From NCBI GenBank assembly GCA_001599715.1, contig BCHU01000008.1:1054001-1118000 (forward strand): a stretch of DNA of 64,000 nucleotides, read 5' to 3'. Source of the DNA: Phaeotremella fagi. Its lineage: Eukaryota; Basidiomycota; Tremellomycetes; Tremellales; Phaeotremellaceae. Position 1 is the first letter of the stretch. Each line of letters begins with the position of its first letter. The notes beneath the pieces were generated by a model. It was not told the DNA's origin. It did no database searches and saw only the letters and a list, made by a program, of their open reading frames with translations. Positions 1 through 16,490 of the stretch are shown one piece after another. The position numbers were made by a program, and so were the translations under genes.

Positions 1-3000
1 CAAAGCAGCATACAGTCCCATGTAAAATCCATCACCATAAGGCCATTTATATTCTTGCCAGAAAACCAACCAGAACGAAGCTAAACAAAGTAGGTCAGTC
101 AAATGTTTCCAACCCCACCAAAACCAAACTCACTCATGACAGTGAAACCTTGAGCTAGAACTACGGCAAAAATCAAGATTGGAATCATATAAATACCCTG
201 TCCAGCTTTGAAATAATTGTAATAAGTTCCCTTTTTCAAAGCACCCGAGTTCCTTTCTTCAGCCTGCATAAGAGCATGAGCAGCACCTTTGGCAACCATC
301 TTTGATCTATCCCTCTTAACGACAGGACCAGATTGTTCGACAGCTAGTTGTTCATCCTCGTCTTTCTCTTCAGCTTGATCTTGGGATCCGAAATCTCTGA
401 TCAAACGAGCGAAAGCACCGTTCTTCTCACGTAATTCGTTATAGGTACCTTGCTCTGATACACGTCCATCTTCTAATGTAATAATGTTATCGACATAAGG
501 TAAGAAATGAAGAGCGTGAGTGACGAGGATACGAGTTTTCCCACTTAGAGCACCGACGATGGCATTGAAGAACAAGGCTTTACCGACACCAGCGTCTAAA
601 GCAGATAGAGGATCATCGAGGGCGATGATATCAGCGTTGAAATAGATAGCACGAGCGATGTTGACACGTTGTTTTTGACCACCAGACAGATTAATTCCCT
701 TCTCTCCGATCTCGGTACCATCACCATCTTCAAGTAATTCCAAATCAGGTTCGAGACAGGCGTCCCTGATTGCAGCCCAGTAACGTTCTTCGTCCCATGG
801 TTGACCAAACAAGATATTCTCTCTGACAGTGGCGTTTTGGATCCAAGGTGTTTGAGCACAGAGTGAAGTAGAACCAGAGAACGTAACTTTACCGTCTGTT
901 CTTCTCATTTCACCCATCAATCCTTGAAGTAAGGACGATTTACCGGAACCGATAGCACCGACGATAGCAGTGAGTGATCCTCTTGGAATGGATAAATCGA
1001 TATCTTTCATTTTGAAAATCTTCTCTTGGGTGGTTTCATAATCATCAACGATCTCTGGATTGGTCGAAGCACCACCACCAGAACCTGCTTTACCAGCTTC
1101 TCCAAGATTAGGTTGACCACCTTGGATATCTGTGACAGCAGCACCGGCCAAGTTACTTTTACTGTTCTTGGAACCTTTCTTTGATTTCTTTTGAGGAGTC
1201 GCAGGAGCGTTGTTGGTTCCGTTGATAGCGTTGGCATATTTACCCTTGAGTTTGGCGGTTGGGTCATCGACTGCCAAAGGTGCCGCATCCCAAGTGAAGG
1301 AAGCGTGTTCGATACGAACAGCTTCTTCCATATCTGGATCAATGACTCTTCCCTCGGTGACGACTTCGGCTTCAAAGACGAGTTCCAAACGTCCAATAGC
1401 GTTGGATGCATCGGCACAAGCACTGAGTGTCATTGGCCACATGAGCAATGGTAGTCTCATGAGTTGGAACAAGGTAATGACGGTGAAGATAGTGGCGGCT
1501 TGAAGATCATGAGCGGTGAGTTTGTAAGTGACAAAGGACAAGATAGCAGCGAGTGTAGGTAATGACATTCCGAAAGCCATCATACCAGATCTGATGACCA
1601 AAAGTGATCTAACGTATTTGAGCTCCATTCCTCTGATAGCACCAAGACGATTCAAGAAAGGTAATTCCCAAGCCATGAGTTTAACGATTCTCATTCCCCC
1701 TAGAATTTCTTGTAAAAGTTTAGCACGTTTATCGGTCCAGATCATAGACTTCTTTCTGATTTTAAACAGATTCTTCATGATAAGAATCTGTAATGGTGTC
1801 ATGACCAGTAAAAATCCTATTCCAGGTAGAGCAGAGTAACCGATTTGAACACAAAGAATGATTACTACTACCGCAAATTGAATAGGTCCGGTCCATATGA
1901 TATGGAAGAAACCAGCGGCAAAATCAATACGACTTGTATCTGTTGAGATGTGGTTGACAATTTTACCGTTAGGTAGTTCTCCTCTTGCTTTACCAGTCAG
2001 TCTGAGAGATCGATTGTAAATGGCCGAAATCAATGCGGCACGTGAATAAACACCAAAACCCATAGAACCTGAAAAACAAATCAGCAAAGGCATTGACCAA
2101 AAGCAAATGAACATGACTTACGAACAAAGAAATGATGTAAACCTATACTGGAGATCATCAACATTAAAAGTAAACCAATGGATAGACCGATACCATGACC
2201 GATATTTGGATACGGAACAGTTCCATTTGAAGCAGCAGCAATTTGGTAAGAAGTCGACCAAGCGATGATAGCTCTAACAACCAAAGGACTGGTAGCCGAA
2301 GCAGAATCACCGATAACTTTAAACAAACCACCACACCAGAACCACCAACCGAAAGTATCACTCAAAGCCCAAGCCAACGAAGCTTTCTTTTTACCGAACT
2401 TAGTTCTAAAATCATGTTCACGTTTTTCACGATGAGGTAGTAAAGGATATGTCAACCGTTGACGTAAAGGAAGTGGGGTTTTTGGATCTGCTAATCTTTC
2501 GTTATATTCCCTGGCGATTTTTTGTCTAGAATAGTAATGATTGGCTAATTTATCTGATAGTCCGGCTGTACCTCTACTTGGATCTATTTTCCATAAATCC
2601 GTAGGTTGAAGGGGACGTGCTGAGCCTAATGCCATCATGGGACTTATCCAATTGAAGAAGAGGGTGCTGAAGAAACTGGCTGATGCTTCGGGTGTCACTT
2701 TGGCATCGTCCAATGACAATGGTGGAGGTGGTGGAGGATATTTGGGATTAACAAACGGAAGTGAATGTCGCCTATAAGATCATTAATTTCTTTCTATGCG
2801 TTACTCTGATCCAAACTTACCATCTTGGTTCAGTGTACGGACCGTCTTCCAACTCCTTAAGCATCTCTTTACCCGATTTAGCCTCCACAACTAACATGAC
2901 CTGTTTCTTCTGACCGTGATCATCATCAATCTCAACAACACCTTTTTCCACGTATCCCTTGGACGATTTCAATTCCTTCGTCGAAGGATCAGAAGACGGT

Positions 3001-3146
3001 GATTTCTTCAAACCATTCTTTTCATCCTCGATACCTACTTGAGTCGATGCTCGATCTGATGGAATGCCAGTTACGTGATTGGTCGGGTTTGTTTCTATTG
3101 ATGATCCTGGTAAAGTTGATTTTTCGTTATGCAATGGTAATGACAT
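1..3146 (-). CDS. ABCC-family (Yor1-like) ABC transporter, 3' part beyond left edge
   Basis: A plasma-membrane type full ABC transporter (ABCC/MRP class; Yor1 exports organic anions and drugs in yeast). Exons read 2821-3146, 2122-2771, 134-2068 and 1-80 (complement), all with GT-AG introns (2772-2820, 2069-2121, 81-133). The 997 codons present hold a hydrophilic Lys/Ser-rich N-terminus, a first transmembrane domain and a complete first nucleotide-binding domain: Walker A GAIGSGKSS near residue 695, signature LSGGQKQR near 785, Walker B IIALDDP and switch His in LVTHALHFL. A Lys/Ser/Gly-rich insert precedes the NBD. The last exon, SFWLVFWQE then YMGLYAAL, is the start of the second membrane domain and typical of Yor1 relatives. 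The second NBD lies outside the window. The substrate cannot be told from sequence. The start is the first ATG after an in-frame-stop-rich leader. Confidence 0.93.
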
Positions 3147-4153
3147 TCTGGAGTATCGTTGCTGGTGTATACTATGCTATAATCGTTTTACGAGACTGAA
3201 CGATGTCGTGAATTTTTTTTTCACTTAAAGGTGGCGAAGAGAATCGAAAAAATGAAACCGATGTTTGACGAAAAAAACAAAACAACCGAAAAATGAGAAT
3301 TGAAAAGAAGAGCGTCTCCTTGTATTGAGGATGATCGCTTTTTGAGAGGGGGGAGATTGGAATTACTATCCAGTAGATATAAAGTATTAAGGATATTATA
3401 TGAATGAGAAAAAGGTAAAATAGGTTGGTAAGCATTCATTTAAGTACTTTGTATTTACGCTCAAGATCGACCGGCGGTCAAACCCGTCAGTACACTAAAA
3501 CAAGAAAAATTCAACGTGGTAACTCAAGGTCACACCGAGGCCGAGTAGCAAGGTAATAAAACCTTGTACCATGAATATGCAGCCTATTTTCAAGGTAAGT
3601 GCGAAGGATTGAAGGGATATCCATAGGGTTACTATTACCTTACTGCTCGGAACCGATGAGGGAAGAGCTCTGGTGCTGACTGAAAAAAATGCATAACACA
3701 GTGACATTTGGGGAAGCGGTACTGGCAGTGGGGCTCAAAGCTATATCCGGACTTGCCAAGGGTGTGAGGCACAGGACAAGAAGATGAAGGTTGCACAAAT
3801 ATGTAACACAGAGGACACGTTGATTCTAGCAACGTAAGATCCTCTTCAACCCGAACATCAGCTCTGATGGCCTGATGAAGCCCAACGAAATCTATTGACT
3901 CAAGGCAACATCGACATTGATTTACTCAGCAAAAGCCACCATTTCCGTTTCCGTTCCCATAGGAGCAGTTTATCTTGGTAAAAAAGTTTCGAAAGATAAG
4001 CCTTAAAGATAAACTTCTCCTTGGTAAAAAAAGCACACTTTGTCCGACTTTCAGGTCTATGAGGCAACCTCTGGGCAAACAATCCATCTGATACAAAATA
4101 TACAATAGACTATCAAAGTCTTAAAACGTATCATCAAATTCCCATCAACCACC
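3147..4153. other. Intergenic: ABC transporter promoter and LPMO 3' side
   Basis: About 1 kb between the start of the ABC transporter and the stop of the LPMO gene, both on the minus strand. Only short open frames without family resemblance or splice support occur here. I see no RNA gene or repeat; it presumably carries the transporter promoter and the LPMO 3' UTR. Confidence 0.6.
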
Positions 4154-5302
4154 TCAAGATGAGCGTGAAACCGCTTTAACAGGACCTGGACCCCTAGCTC
4201 TCGGTATGAATCTTCTATTTCTGACTTTGCCCCTCCCAGAGAGACGTAATGACCGTTTCGTAGATCTTTTACATGTAGTCGTTGTTGTACCTAATTTTGA
4301 AGGTGTGGAAACAGATGTCGATCCCGAATTTGAGGTGGTAACAGTTGAAGTTGTCATGGAGCCAGTACCAGAATTTGAGATTGTACCTTTACTTGAAACC
4401 AAAGAAAGAGCTTCCGGTCCAACACAGTTGGTACCATTGAACCCAGCTGGCGTTGTAGGTTTCGTTGTAGCGTAACTACCCCCATAGACCACATTATCAC
4501 CTGGATAAGGAAATACCACAGCGGTGTTTTCGATAGTATGACAATCGTTAACTCCAGCGTTAGCTACGAACGGTGGAGGACCCGTCAATCCAGAACCACC
4601 ATCAGTAATCGTGACCACAGCACAGTTCTGATCTAAAACATTGATCAGTACCCCTACTCACATTGAAAAGATAAAAAAAAACATACACATTTCACGATTA
4701 CCCAATAAATTGAACCAACTCCAACTGAATAACGCTGTCCCACTCGGTGCTTCTTTGGGAATGACGATTTGAGTGGTCATAGAATCGATTAGACAACCGC
4801 CGATCTGACTGAAAATGACGTTCCAACTTTGACCTTGATCGTAGGACATTGATAATTGACATGAACCACCGCCATGAGTTGCCGTTCCCACTATCGTGTA
4901 ATTTATTCGGGAACCGGCGGACCAGGTTACTGTTGGGTCGATGTATGGGGAACCTGAGGGGGAGTTGATGAAGCCCTGCAAGTCGTAATGGTAAGTAAGG
5001 GAATTCGAAGTGTGTAAAAGTTGATGACTGTGGTGCTTGGGGAAAGTATTATTAGACTCACTTTACACGGATACGTTCCATCCGTGACCAATGGACTTGT
5101 CATTGAATAGTCTACCAAAAAAATCAGCGATAACTCAATACTTCAAGTCAAACTCAAACATACCTTTAACAGCTTCTGGTGTAGCAGGATTAAAAGTTGA
5201 ATGCAGAGGATAAGGCCAGGCTAGCTGACAATGACCAACAGCAGATGGGATGACCAGCATCAGAGTGAGAGTGATCTTTAGAGGTGACATGATTCCAGTC
5301 AT
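4154..5302 (-). CDS. Secreted AA11-like lytic polysaccharide monooxygenase
   Basis: Predicted copper-dependent oxidative enzyme acting outside the cell, probably on chitin or a related glycan. Exons 5164-5302, 5062-5111, 4687-4975 and 4154-4632 (complement) give 318 aa. A hydrophobic signal peptide ends at about residue 23, leaving His24 at the mature N-terminus (HCQLAWP), as the histidine brace requires. The second brace His is His97 in ATHGGGSCQ. Other family marks are TSPLVTDGTYPCKG, FSWSWFN and GNREMYQNCA, the Tyr of the last being spliced across the third intron. These marks agree with AA11-type fungal LPMOs. After about residue 215 the protein becomes Ser/Thr-rich and ends in an Arg/Lys-rich tail; no GPI signal is evident. 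AA11 membership is from motif memory; a related LPMO-like copper-binding family remains possible. Confidence 0.8.
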
Positions 5303-5726
5303 GTTGAGTTAAGCTGAGATGTTGTAGAAGAAAGAGAGAGTGTGAATAACGAGGAAAGTGTACAGCAAATACAGCAAAGGTTGGTTGATTGATCTTCTAC
5401 CTTTCGACGTGTTTTTCAGTTGCCACTTTATCCTTTGGTCTGATCTCTCAATGAACGATCAACGTTCAACAAAAGAAAGGATGTAGGTATGAGTGATAGT
5501 AGATAAAGAATGTAAATGTAATGAACGTAGATATTGATAACTTATAAAAATCATCATACAATACACTCGCACACCGGTACCATTAACAAAAAGCTCGAAC
5601 CTTCTTGTGACACACGACTCCAAAATCCTGGATCCCTTTGTCTTGGCTCGCGACCATAAAACCAACATAGAAGCTCATATGATGCATGTCAAAACATTCT
5701 ATATCAACCCAGTCCCAATTCTCAGC
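5303..5726. other. Intergenic: LPMO promoter / ADE12 3' side
   Basis: 424 bp between two minus-strand genes. It should hold the LPMO promoter and the ADE12 terminator region. No feature beyond short shadow frames is seen. Confidence 0.6.
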
Positions 5727-7408
<1,682 letters not shown>

Positions 7409-8226
7409 GATGCTAAGTACTTTGAAGTTTTTGACCTTGGTATTGTTTAATTAAAACCAAGATAAAAACAAAAACAAACAAATTCAAAACAGGTTAAAAA
7501 AAACCAGGCAAATAAATGTATAAATGTTCTACCCTCCTAGATCTCGAGTCATGATCAATTCAGCCCTGAATTACTACTTTAGGGAATTTGGGCTTGACAC
7601 GTCATTAAATTAAAGGTGGCACATCAATGCTCGAAAGCTTGTGGGCCTGTACTTGTAGGCTATTCAATGTACAGTGTTCTTCTCTAGGCCATGTTGGTAT
7701 TATTTGCTGGTATTATTTAATAGATTAGACACGACTCAGTCGTTTGATTTTCATAACTTTTTACTACTGGTTACTACTACTAATCATTAATTAAACTAAA
7801 TATATAGATATTATTATTATAAGCTACATAACGGAAGACCACGAGTTTCAACAAAAACAAAGGAAACTACGAACTACACCATCTAGGCGAGCGAAAAACG
7901 TGAATGGAAAAAGGAGAAGAATTGTTACAAACATGGACCGTTGGGCAGATTAGAAATAGTATTGAAATGAATGTCATGAATAAATAATGAAGAAAGTCGT
8001 TTTTTTTGTGTAACCGTATGACGAGAAGTTATGGTCTAAATGAATTGAATGTGAAAGGTCGTGAACAGCGTGAATGTGATTGAAAAAAACATGAAATGCT
8101 GATGCTGAAAATGTTGATGATTGTAATGATGATTGAATATTAAAAAGCCCATGCTAGATCCATGTAAGATGAAAACCCAAAAGATAAAATAGTGAAAAAG
8201 AACCATGTCGAACAGAACAACAACCC
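7409..8226. other. Intergenic, AT-rich
   Basis: 818 bp between the ADE12 start and the cyclin stop. It is AT-rich, with short TTA repeats around 7811-7820. No open frame with family resemblance is present. It probably holds the ADE12 promoter and a long cyclin 3' UTR. Confidence 0.55.
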
Positions 8227-9459
8227 CTAGAAAGCGTAATGCGAATTTGCAGCAATAGCTTCTTCCTCCTCTTGACGACGTGTTCGACGATCCGATCGAA
8301 GTAATCTATTGAAGAAACCTTCTTTTGATTGAGGAACAGAAGTAGCAGCGGCGGTGTTGTTGATGTGAACAACGTGAGCTACTGCACTTGCAGTCAACGA
8401 TCTTGGAATAGAGTAATGACCGGTTGAAGCGGTTTCATAGATTGGAGCTGGTTTTTGAATGTGTTCATATTCTCTAGATGCTTTTGGGTTGTATTCTGAT
8501 CGTCTAGGAGAAGGTGGAGATTGAGTTGGAGTGAGTGGCATGTCATCGTTTGATTCCAATGAAGAGGATGAACCAGATCTGTCGAGAGCTGGTGCAATGT
8601 AAGTGTGGTTACCTCTTGAAGCGACTCTGCGATGACGTCTGGGAGTCGATCGAACAGGTGAAGGTGGAGTGACTGGAAGTGTAGGTGATGAAGATGACGC
8701 GATGGGTGATGCAAAGGAGTATTGTCGAAGGAATGGATCAAAGTTGTGAACAATTTCTTCTTCGTTGACAGCAAGATCGTAATCGAGCAAGAAGAGAAGT
8801 TGCTTCTCCATCAAGTTGATCTCTGGTTGAGAAAACATTTGGGCGTATCTGCACCAATGTTTGTTTTTGGGTGAAGAGTCGTTCAAGTATTTGGCAGCGA
8901 CGATGAGGGTAGCGAGGAAAACTCTGTGACGAGTGCATGGCATGCCTGAAGTACAATCAGTTTGGCTCAAAGATGACGTTCAGGTTGGGACTCACCTTTG
9001 GCAACCTTTGGTAATCTATGTCTTAGTCTCTCAAGGTAGACGAGTGTAGCTAATAAAGTTGAAACTTGGACGTTCGATTGTTCGCAGACGACAGCAATGA
9101 AGGTCTCTAGCGATGGTAAACCTGGAGTTTGGTTGGAAGGGAAACCAGTCTTGGTTGGGGTGATTGGGGGTGAAGGTGGGAGTGTGATGGAAGTCGAACA
9201 AGAGATGACATCTGTGGTGCGGTCTGCTAAGAAGTCTTGAAAGATTATCAGTAAACTAACAGTGGATCGTTTGCCAATGATATAACTCACAGACCATCTC
9301 ACGAGAAACATCTGTTCTGATAAGTTCCAATAAAGCAGGATTGTGAATTCCACAAACCGTCAATGAAGCCGGGTGAATACGATCCTCGAAGCATGGAGAC
9401 ATTGGTTCAAAGTTTGGAGTACCAACGGGGAAGGTTGAAGTGGCGGTGGCGGAGGACAT
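8227..9459 (-). CDS. Pcl/Pho80-type cyclin
   Basis: Regulatory subunit for a Pho85-like cyclin-dependent kinase. Exons 9291-9459, 8996-9235 and 8227-8945 (complement) give 375 aa. The cyclin fold runs from about residue 45 to 200: [15 protein letters not shown], then [39 protein letters not shown] and [14 protein letters not shown]. This order matches the Pcl1/Pcl2 branch of the Pho80 family (cell-cycle and polarity roles in yeast) rather than B-type cyclins. The C-terminal half is Ser/Pro-rich with several SP/TP sites, possible CDK targets. It ends in a basic-acidic segment ([10 protein letters not shown]). Which Pcl group it belongs to cannot be settled by eye. Confidence 0.88.
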
Positions 9460-12400
9460 TGTGAATTAATTGATTGGTTTTTGGTGGTTAGATGAATGTG
9501 TTGAAGGATTGGTCGGATTGGGAGAATGTTGTCCAGGTAGTTATGTATTGAAAGGTTGAGTGAGACAAGACGGGAAAGTGAAGAATTAATCGGGCAGTGG
9601 GATTTAGAAAGAATGTAGATTATATATAAGATAACGAACCAGCGCGTTTAAAGAAATTGTAAATGTGATTGCCGATGCGAGAGTCGCGTCCCACCTAAGG
9701 AAATTGACTTTCACCGTCACGGCAGATCAAGGTGACGACCGATTGATTACTATTCTATAAAGAAACTTTATGTTCTTTAGTAAGAAAAGTAGTTTAATCC
9801 CGGCGGACAAAGTATCAAGTACCTGATAATTTACCTATTGAAATCCAGGGTTATACAATTGAACGTTGAGCTTTAGTAGACCAGCTACCTTTTAATTTCG
9901 TTAAGTAAATGTGTGACAAAAAAAGGTAAAATCCAAAACTTCCTTAAAATAAATTTGTCACGCACTTCTGGATCCAAACTAAAAAAGATAATCCAAAAGG
10001 TTAAAGGAAGGATTTTAGGACGGTGTGACGCCAGCGGCACAACGGGAGATTAAGAGGGAAAGAGAAAGTATTTCAGGGTCCAGCCCACGAAAGCTTATAG
10101 TTTGTTGGAGATGAAATTAAAGAAAGTGGGTTAAACCTAGGAAAAGATTAGGAATAATGGAAGGAACCAGGGGGGAGAAAAAAGGATTTCGAGAGAGCTT
10201 TTAGGGTGTAATTAGAGGAATCATGGATTTTGGCTTGTGGTGTAAGTGAGGCTTGATCTTTGGTGGAGAGCTGGAACCTGAACGCCTCAATTCTTTCCCA
10301 GCTGGAACCTTCAAGGTCGACTTTAAGATATCATTACGCGTCAAAGACAATTCAAGTGACGCAATTTCATCATTCAACTACTTGGCGCAGTCAGTTCAAT
10401 TAATCTAAGTGATAATGATAGCAATGAGCGGACAGAGTTAGATACTAATGCTCTTTGGTATCAGTTTGAAACTCATTTCATCTGTGTTAGACCATCTTTC
10501 AGACTGCAAACGTACTGAATCTAGTACGACTGAATGAATGCATGTACGAGTATCACCGTTACTTTACATAAAAGAAACGATTTGCACAGCAAGCAACGAT
10601 TCATATCTGATGAATTGTCACTTTACGTTGTCAAGCATGGTCATAATCCTCAAATGATCTCCGAACCACAACTCGTTAACCATGGGAAGGACCATAAACG
10701 TGACTCTGACCTTTCCACTGCTAACCAAAGACGCGCCTGATATCTCGACTTTGAGGAACGATATAATCCCATAACCTGGAAAAGAAATCAACGATGTTTC
10801 CTTTTTACGCGTCAGAAACCCTGAATTCGACCCACCACCATTCTGAGTAAAGGAATGATAACTGATTCTTCGGAGAATTCTTTCTTTCACAGAGGCGCTA
10901 GAACAATGCGTCCCAATACCCGCACCTAGAAATTGACGTTAACGATAGTACAAAGTCACTATACCTCTCGTAAATATAGTAACTGCGTGAGAAAGTCTGA
11001 AAGTTGTGGTTAGGCTTGTAAGACTGTGCACAACGCTGCGCCGCCCCTTGCTCCGATGCAACACCATACCGTGTCCATCGTCCAAAAACATAATAACGCG
11101 ATTTGATCTTATTGACGAGATCTTGCATAGCCTACAAGTATATCCATTGGGATCGTCATGCTGATCGTGATTCGTTTGCTTTGGGATCAGCAAACCAACC
11201 TCTGAAACAACCTCTGAAGATCAATCTCAAGGGGAAGGAACCCGTAGCACATAGCGGTAGTGCAGGCACTAAAGTACAGAGGATCATATACAATTGATAA
11301 AAGGCTAGAATTTTCTTGATAAAAAATAAAATAAAGTCCTGCGATCGAATTTATCGGCCTAGGTACGATAAGAAGCGAGCTTGAGTGACAACTTTATCTT
11401 TTATCTTGAGTGCCGTGGCGATAAAGAAAAAGAAAAACGCGTCGTAATGATGAATTTCACCTTGATTTTTCTCCTGGCTCTTGAGAGGGATATCTTCTGG
11501 AATCATAATTGAAGTCAAAACTCAAAGTCTAGATACAATAAACAAAGACCATGTTGTTCCCCTTCGTGGTGATAGGCAGGAGATCGTTGCATCTCAGTCG
11601 GTGGCATTCCGTGAAATCGTTAGGAAATCTAACGCACATCTTGGCTCAAAGCTAAAGCAGATCTGGGGTCAACACCCTCATTTCATCGTTAGTGTTAGTG
11701 TCAATTCTACAAACCGCATAGATACAGGTAGTTGATCGTATTTAACGACATTCATTCAGCTAGCGCTAAAAGACTAGTTAGTACACTTAAATGGCCAAGG
11801 CAATCATTGTTTTCCTTTTAATCGTGACAGATGAACCCAAAAAGAGAATGACTCTTCGCTTCCCAAAGATTCAAACAGATATTAAAACATTAAAACACCA
11901 TCAACTTAACTCTACTCAAACATTCAAACAAACGACATGATTGTCGAAAACTTACGCATAAATCATATTATCTCCATATTTATCGTATTGAGTTTCGGGA
12001 GATTAGGATTCAATTGAAACCGGAGTACTCGTACTCTTTCTAAATTTCTGGCACTCTCGATCAATATTGATTAAAACCATCTCATTTTGAAAACTAATAT
12101 ATGTTGCTATCCCGTTTCCCACACTTTTGGTAGACTTCAATCGCAACTTAACTAAAAGTCATTTTAGTCCATGATCCAATCGTCATCGTTGTGAGGTTCT
12201 TGGTTTCGTCTGATTACGAAGTGTCATGTTGGAATAAGGTTGATTCCAATTCCTGAAACGAACGCTCCACAACAATCAATGTTAGTTACCGAAATTTTTT
12301 ACTTTCACTAAACGTAACCATGGTTAATTGAACCCCGTTTCATATGATTCAAGTGACATGGATGGCTTGAAGAACGTTCTGAATCACCCAATAACATAGG

Positions 12401-12487
12401 ATCTATAGAGAATCTATCTAGGCGTGGGAAAAAAAACGGGATACAACCTTCTCAATAGCTTTCAAACATATCGTGACTGAGAATCCA
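9460..12487. other. 3-kb interval without a recognisable gene
   Basis: The first part is the cyclin promoter. The rest holds only open frames of 60-90 codons on both strands (for example minus 10618-10890 and 10898-11128, plus 11481-11735). None shows family resemblance, and I could not chain them into a spliced gene. No tRNA B-box, repeat array or transposon motif was found. A non-coding transcript or a lineage-specific small gene cannot be excluded. Confidence 0.5.
9621..9627 (-). promoter_or_regulatory. TATA-like element upstream of the cyclin gene
   Basis: TATATAT-type run about 160 bp upstream of the cyclin start codon, placed where a fungal TATA element could act. This is a sequence match only. 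Confidence 0.35.
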
Positions 12488-14152
<1,665 letters not shown>

Positions 14153-15560
14153 GTAAACTTGTTTTGACTGGCAGGAAGTAGAATAGAGTTGATTTCTGTG
14201 AAAGTTCTTTTTAATTGGTACGTTGTTGGTGTATTTAGCGAATGAGTGTTCAAGAAATCTATTGGATAATGGAATGAACGACTTTATTGACATTCGCTGG
14301 TCGCTATCGCATGAACAAATGGTTCATCTCTATCTAAATCAGCATCTGAACATCGAACGTATCCATCTCGGGTCTTCGCGGTTGTGGCGAACCAATGGCA
14401 TTTGAGCTAATTTGTACAGTGAACTTCCTTCAATCACAATCTTTTAGTAAGTAGGGGAGCCCATATGACTGCGGTGAAATCCAAAGAAGAAGTGATATCG
14501 AAGAATGCTAATGAAAGGATCTCTGATCAGGAAACGATTACCTCCTCCTTTCCTTTCAAGGACTCACTTCGCTGAACCATCCCTTGGCAAATCGAGTGGT
14601 GGCTTAAGATGTGTGCGCTTCTTTACAACATGTCCCGAGTTTCTGTATTGAATGTGATACCGATTTTGAGGACTGACAACAACTGTCATGCTGAAATCAT
14701 TGTTGAAGAACAAAACGCTGCTCAATCTGAACAGATGATTCAGATAACCAGCTGTTTGAAGAACGAAAAGACAAATCATTTCGCATCAGAAGTCTAGCAA
14801 GAGTTATGTCCATCACTGAAGAGCCAGGTTTTTTGCTCTCCTTAGAGGACAAAGAGATGTTAACTGACTGTAGACTTCTGATGGTAAATCCAGAGGATTG
14901 ATTATACTTGCGATTTGTGGCTCGCGGTTTCAATGATGAACACTTATCTACTGGTACGGGGATGTATCAAGATGCTTACGATGCTCCTCTGGATAGATGT
15001 TAGTCCTGTCAAGGTTTCACCCACACTGAAGAATCGATTGTCATTTTTTACTTTGTAAATAAGTAATCTACTTATGATTAAACTATGGAAGAATATATTT
15101 CCTGCCTATTCCCTCATATGATGTCGACTGGTATTGTGGAATCCGACACTATCTAAGAGTGCCTGCTTTACTGTACTTGGCCCAGGTCTTGCATACATGA
15201 CATAGATGACGAGTTAAACATCATGGTTCATTTGTTCACTGCTTTCCAATGAACATCATTGATTTATTCTTGTTCATTACTCCAAATCGCCGATGCTCAA
15301 TTTGCCGAAATGATTTCGCTGGAATCGTAAGATAGGCACGGTCAGCGCAGGTATGACGTGAACGATGGTTAGATCAGCGATTGGCACATGAATTCGAGAG
15401 AGATCGTAGTGGGTTTAAGACGATGCAACGTCACATCTACGATCATCTGTATGGTCAACTATACAGCTATACTACTGAACAATAAACAAAGAATAGGCTA
15501 TTCATCTTCTTCTACTTGTCTTTCGATTTCCACTTACAACCAGGTCGATTCTCTAACAAT
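14153..15560. other. 1.4-kb divergent intergenic region
   Basis: It lies between the NPY1 start (minus) and the membrane-protein start (plus), so it carries both promoters. Only short unsupported open frames are present. I see no RNA gene or repeat. Confidence 0.5.
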
Positions 15561-16490
15561 ATGGGTATCTCACTTTCAACAGCTCGATATCTAGCCCCAG
15601 CATCATTCATGTAAGTCAACCCCACCCCACCGCTCTGACTCACTCACGATAGATTCGATTTCCTTGCCCAACAATATGGAATGCTAATCTCCAAGCCCAA
15701 CATGAAACAAGTCCACGATGCGAACCCATGTTCCTTCTCACCTCAACCGTTTGCCATCGCCGGATTCTTCGGTCCTCAACAGTTACTCCAGTTACTTTGG
15801 TTGAGAGAACTCTGGAGAGAAGATTCAAAAGTCGAAAGATCGACTATCAATTATGTACCTTGGTACGCCTTGGGTAATTGTTGTATAGGAATATGGATGT
15901 TATTCTGGGTAGGTTTGATTTTCATTTTTCGATTCACCTGCGGCGCAAGATCATTAACAACCATTATGTGTCCAGAATCAAAGTGAATTCAAAACTTCAA
16001 ATGTTTTCGTTACCATCAACACTCTAACACAACTTTACTACGTTTACGCACTTCGTAACAAAAATCCAACAACGTACCAATCGAAATTAACCAACATCGT
16101 GAACATTACCTTTGCAGGGGTGTAAGTCACGTCTACAAACCGAATGTATATCCCACACTGACAAAATCCCTTTTTAGCGGAATACTAGATCTCTTCCATA
16201 ACGGTGCCCTAGCCTATTTCCCAGGTCTAGCACCTAACAACCTAGTCAAAATCCTAACCTCCCTAGCCGCTCCATTAGCAGCTCTCGTATCCCCACTCCT
16301 AATGTCAGCTTGTATAGCCTACGATTTGGTAGGGGTGGCGATTGGTCAACATCAATTAGCTGGTAAAGCCGTACTCAACGGTTTTGGTGGTGGAGGCGGT
16401 GAAGGTTGGGCGAAACTTTTGGGTGGGTTGGGGTTGGGTGTCGCGGCTATAACTGGGTATCGGGCGTTGCTTGGAGGTAAATGGTTGTAA
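15561..16490 (+). CDS. Fungal multi-pass membrane protein of unknown function
   Basis: Four exons, 15561-15610, 15653-15908, 15976-16121 and 16178-16490, encode 254 aa. The protein starts SLSTARYLAPASFIFDFLAQ and contains FSPQPFAIAGFFGPQQLLQL, VPWYALGNCCIGIWMLFWN, TSNVFVTINTLTQLYYVY and FAGVGILDLFHNGALAYF. I recognise this pattern as a conserved fungal membrane protein without an assigned role. Three to five hydrophobic stretches are visible, followed by a Gly-rich loop and a last hydrophobic segment near the C-terminus. Splice sites are canonical and every junction restores the conserved pattern. The start is the only ATG that leads into the first motif. No function is proposed. Confidence 0.85.

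Noticed and set aside
4206..4475. 89-codon plus-strand frame opposite the LPMO gene
   Set aside because: It is the complement of the Ser/Thr-rich LPMO tail; such low-complexity coding leaves open antisense frames.
8394..8774. 126-codon minus-strand frame, His/Leu-rich, within the cyclin
   Set aside because: It is a frame shadow of the Ser/Pro-rich cyclin C-terminus, which fits the family and splicing.
10618..11193. Overlapping minus-strand frames that might form a small spliced gene
   Set aside because: I could not join them with plausible donors and acceptors into one frame, and no motif supports them.
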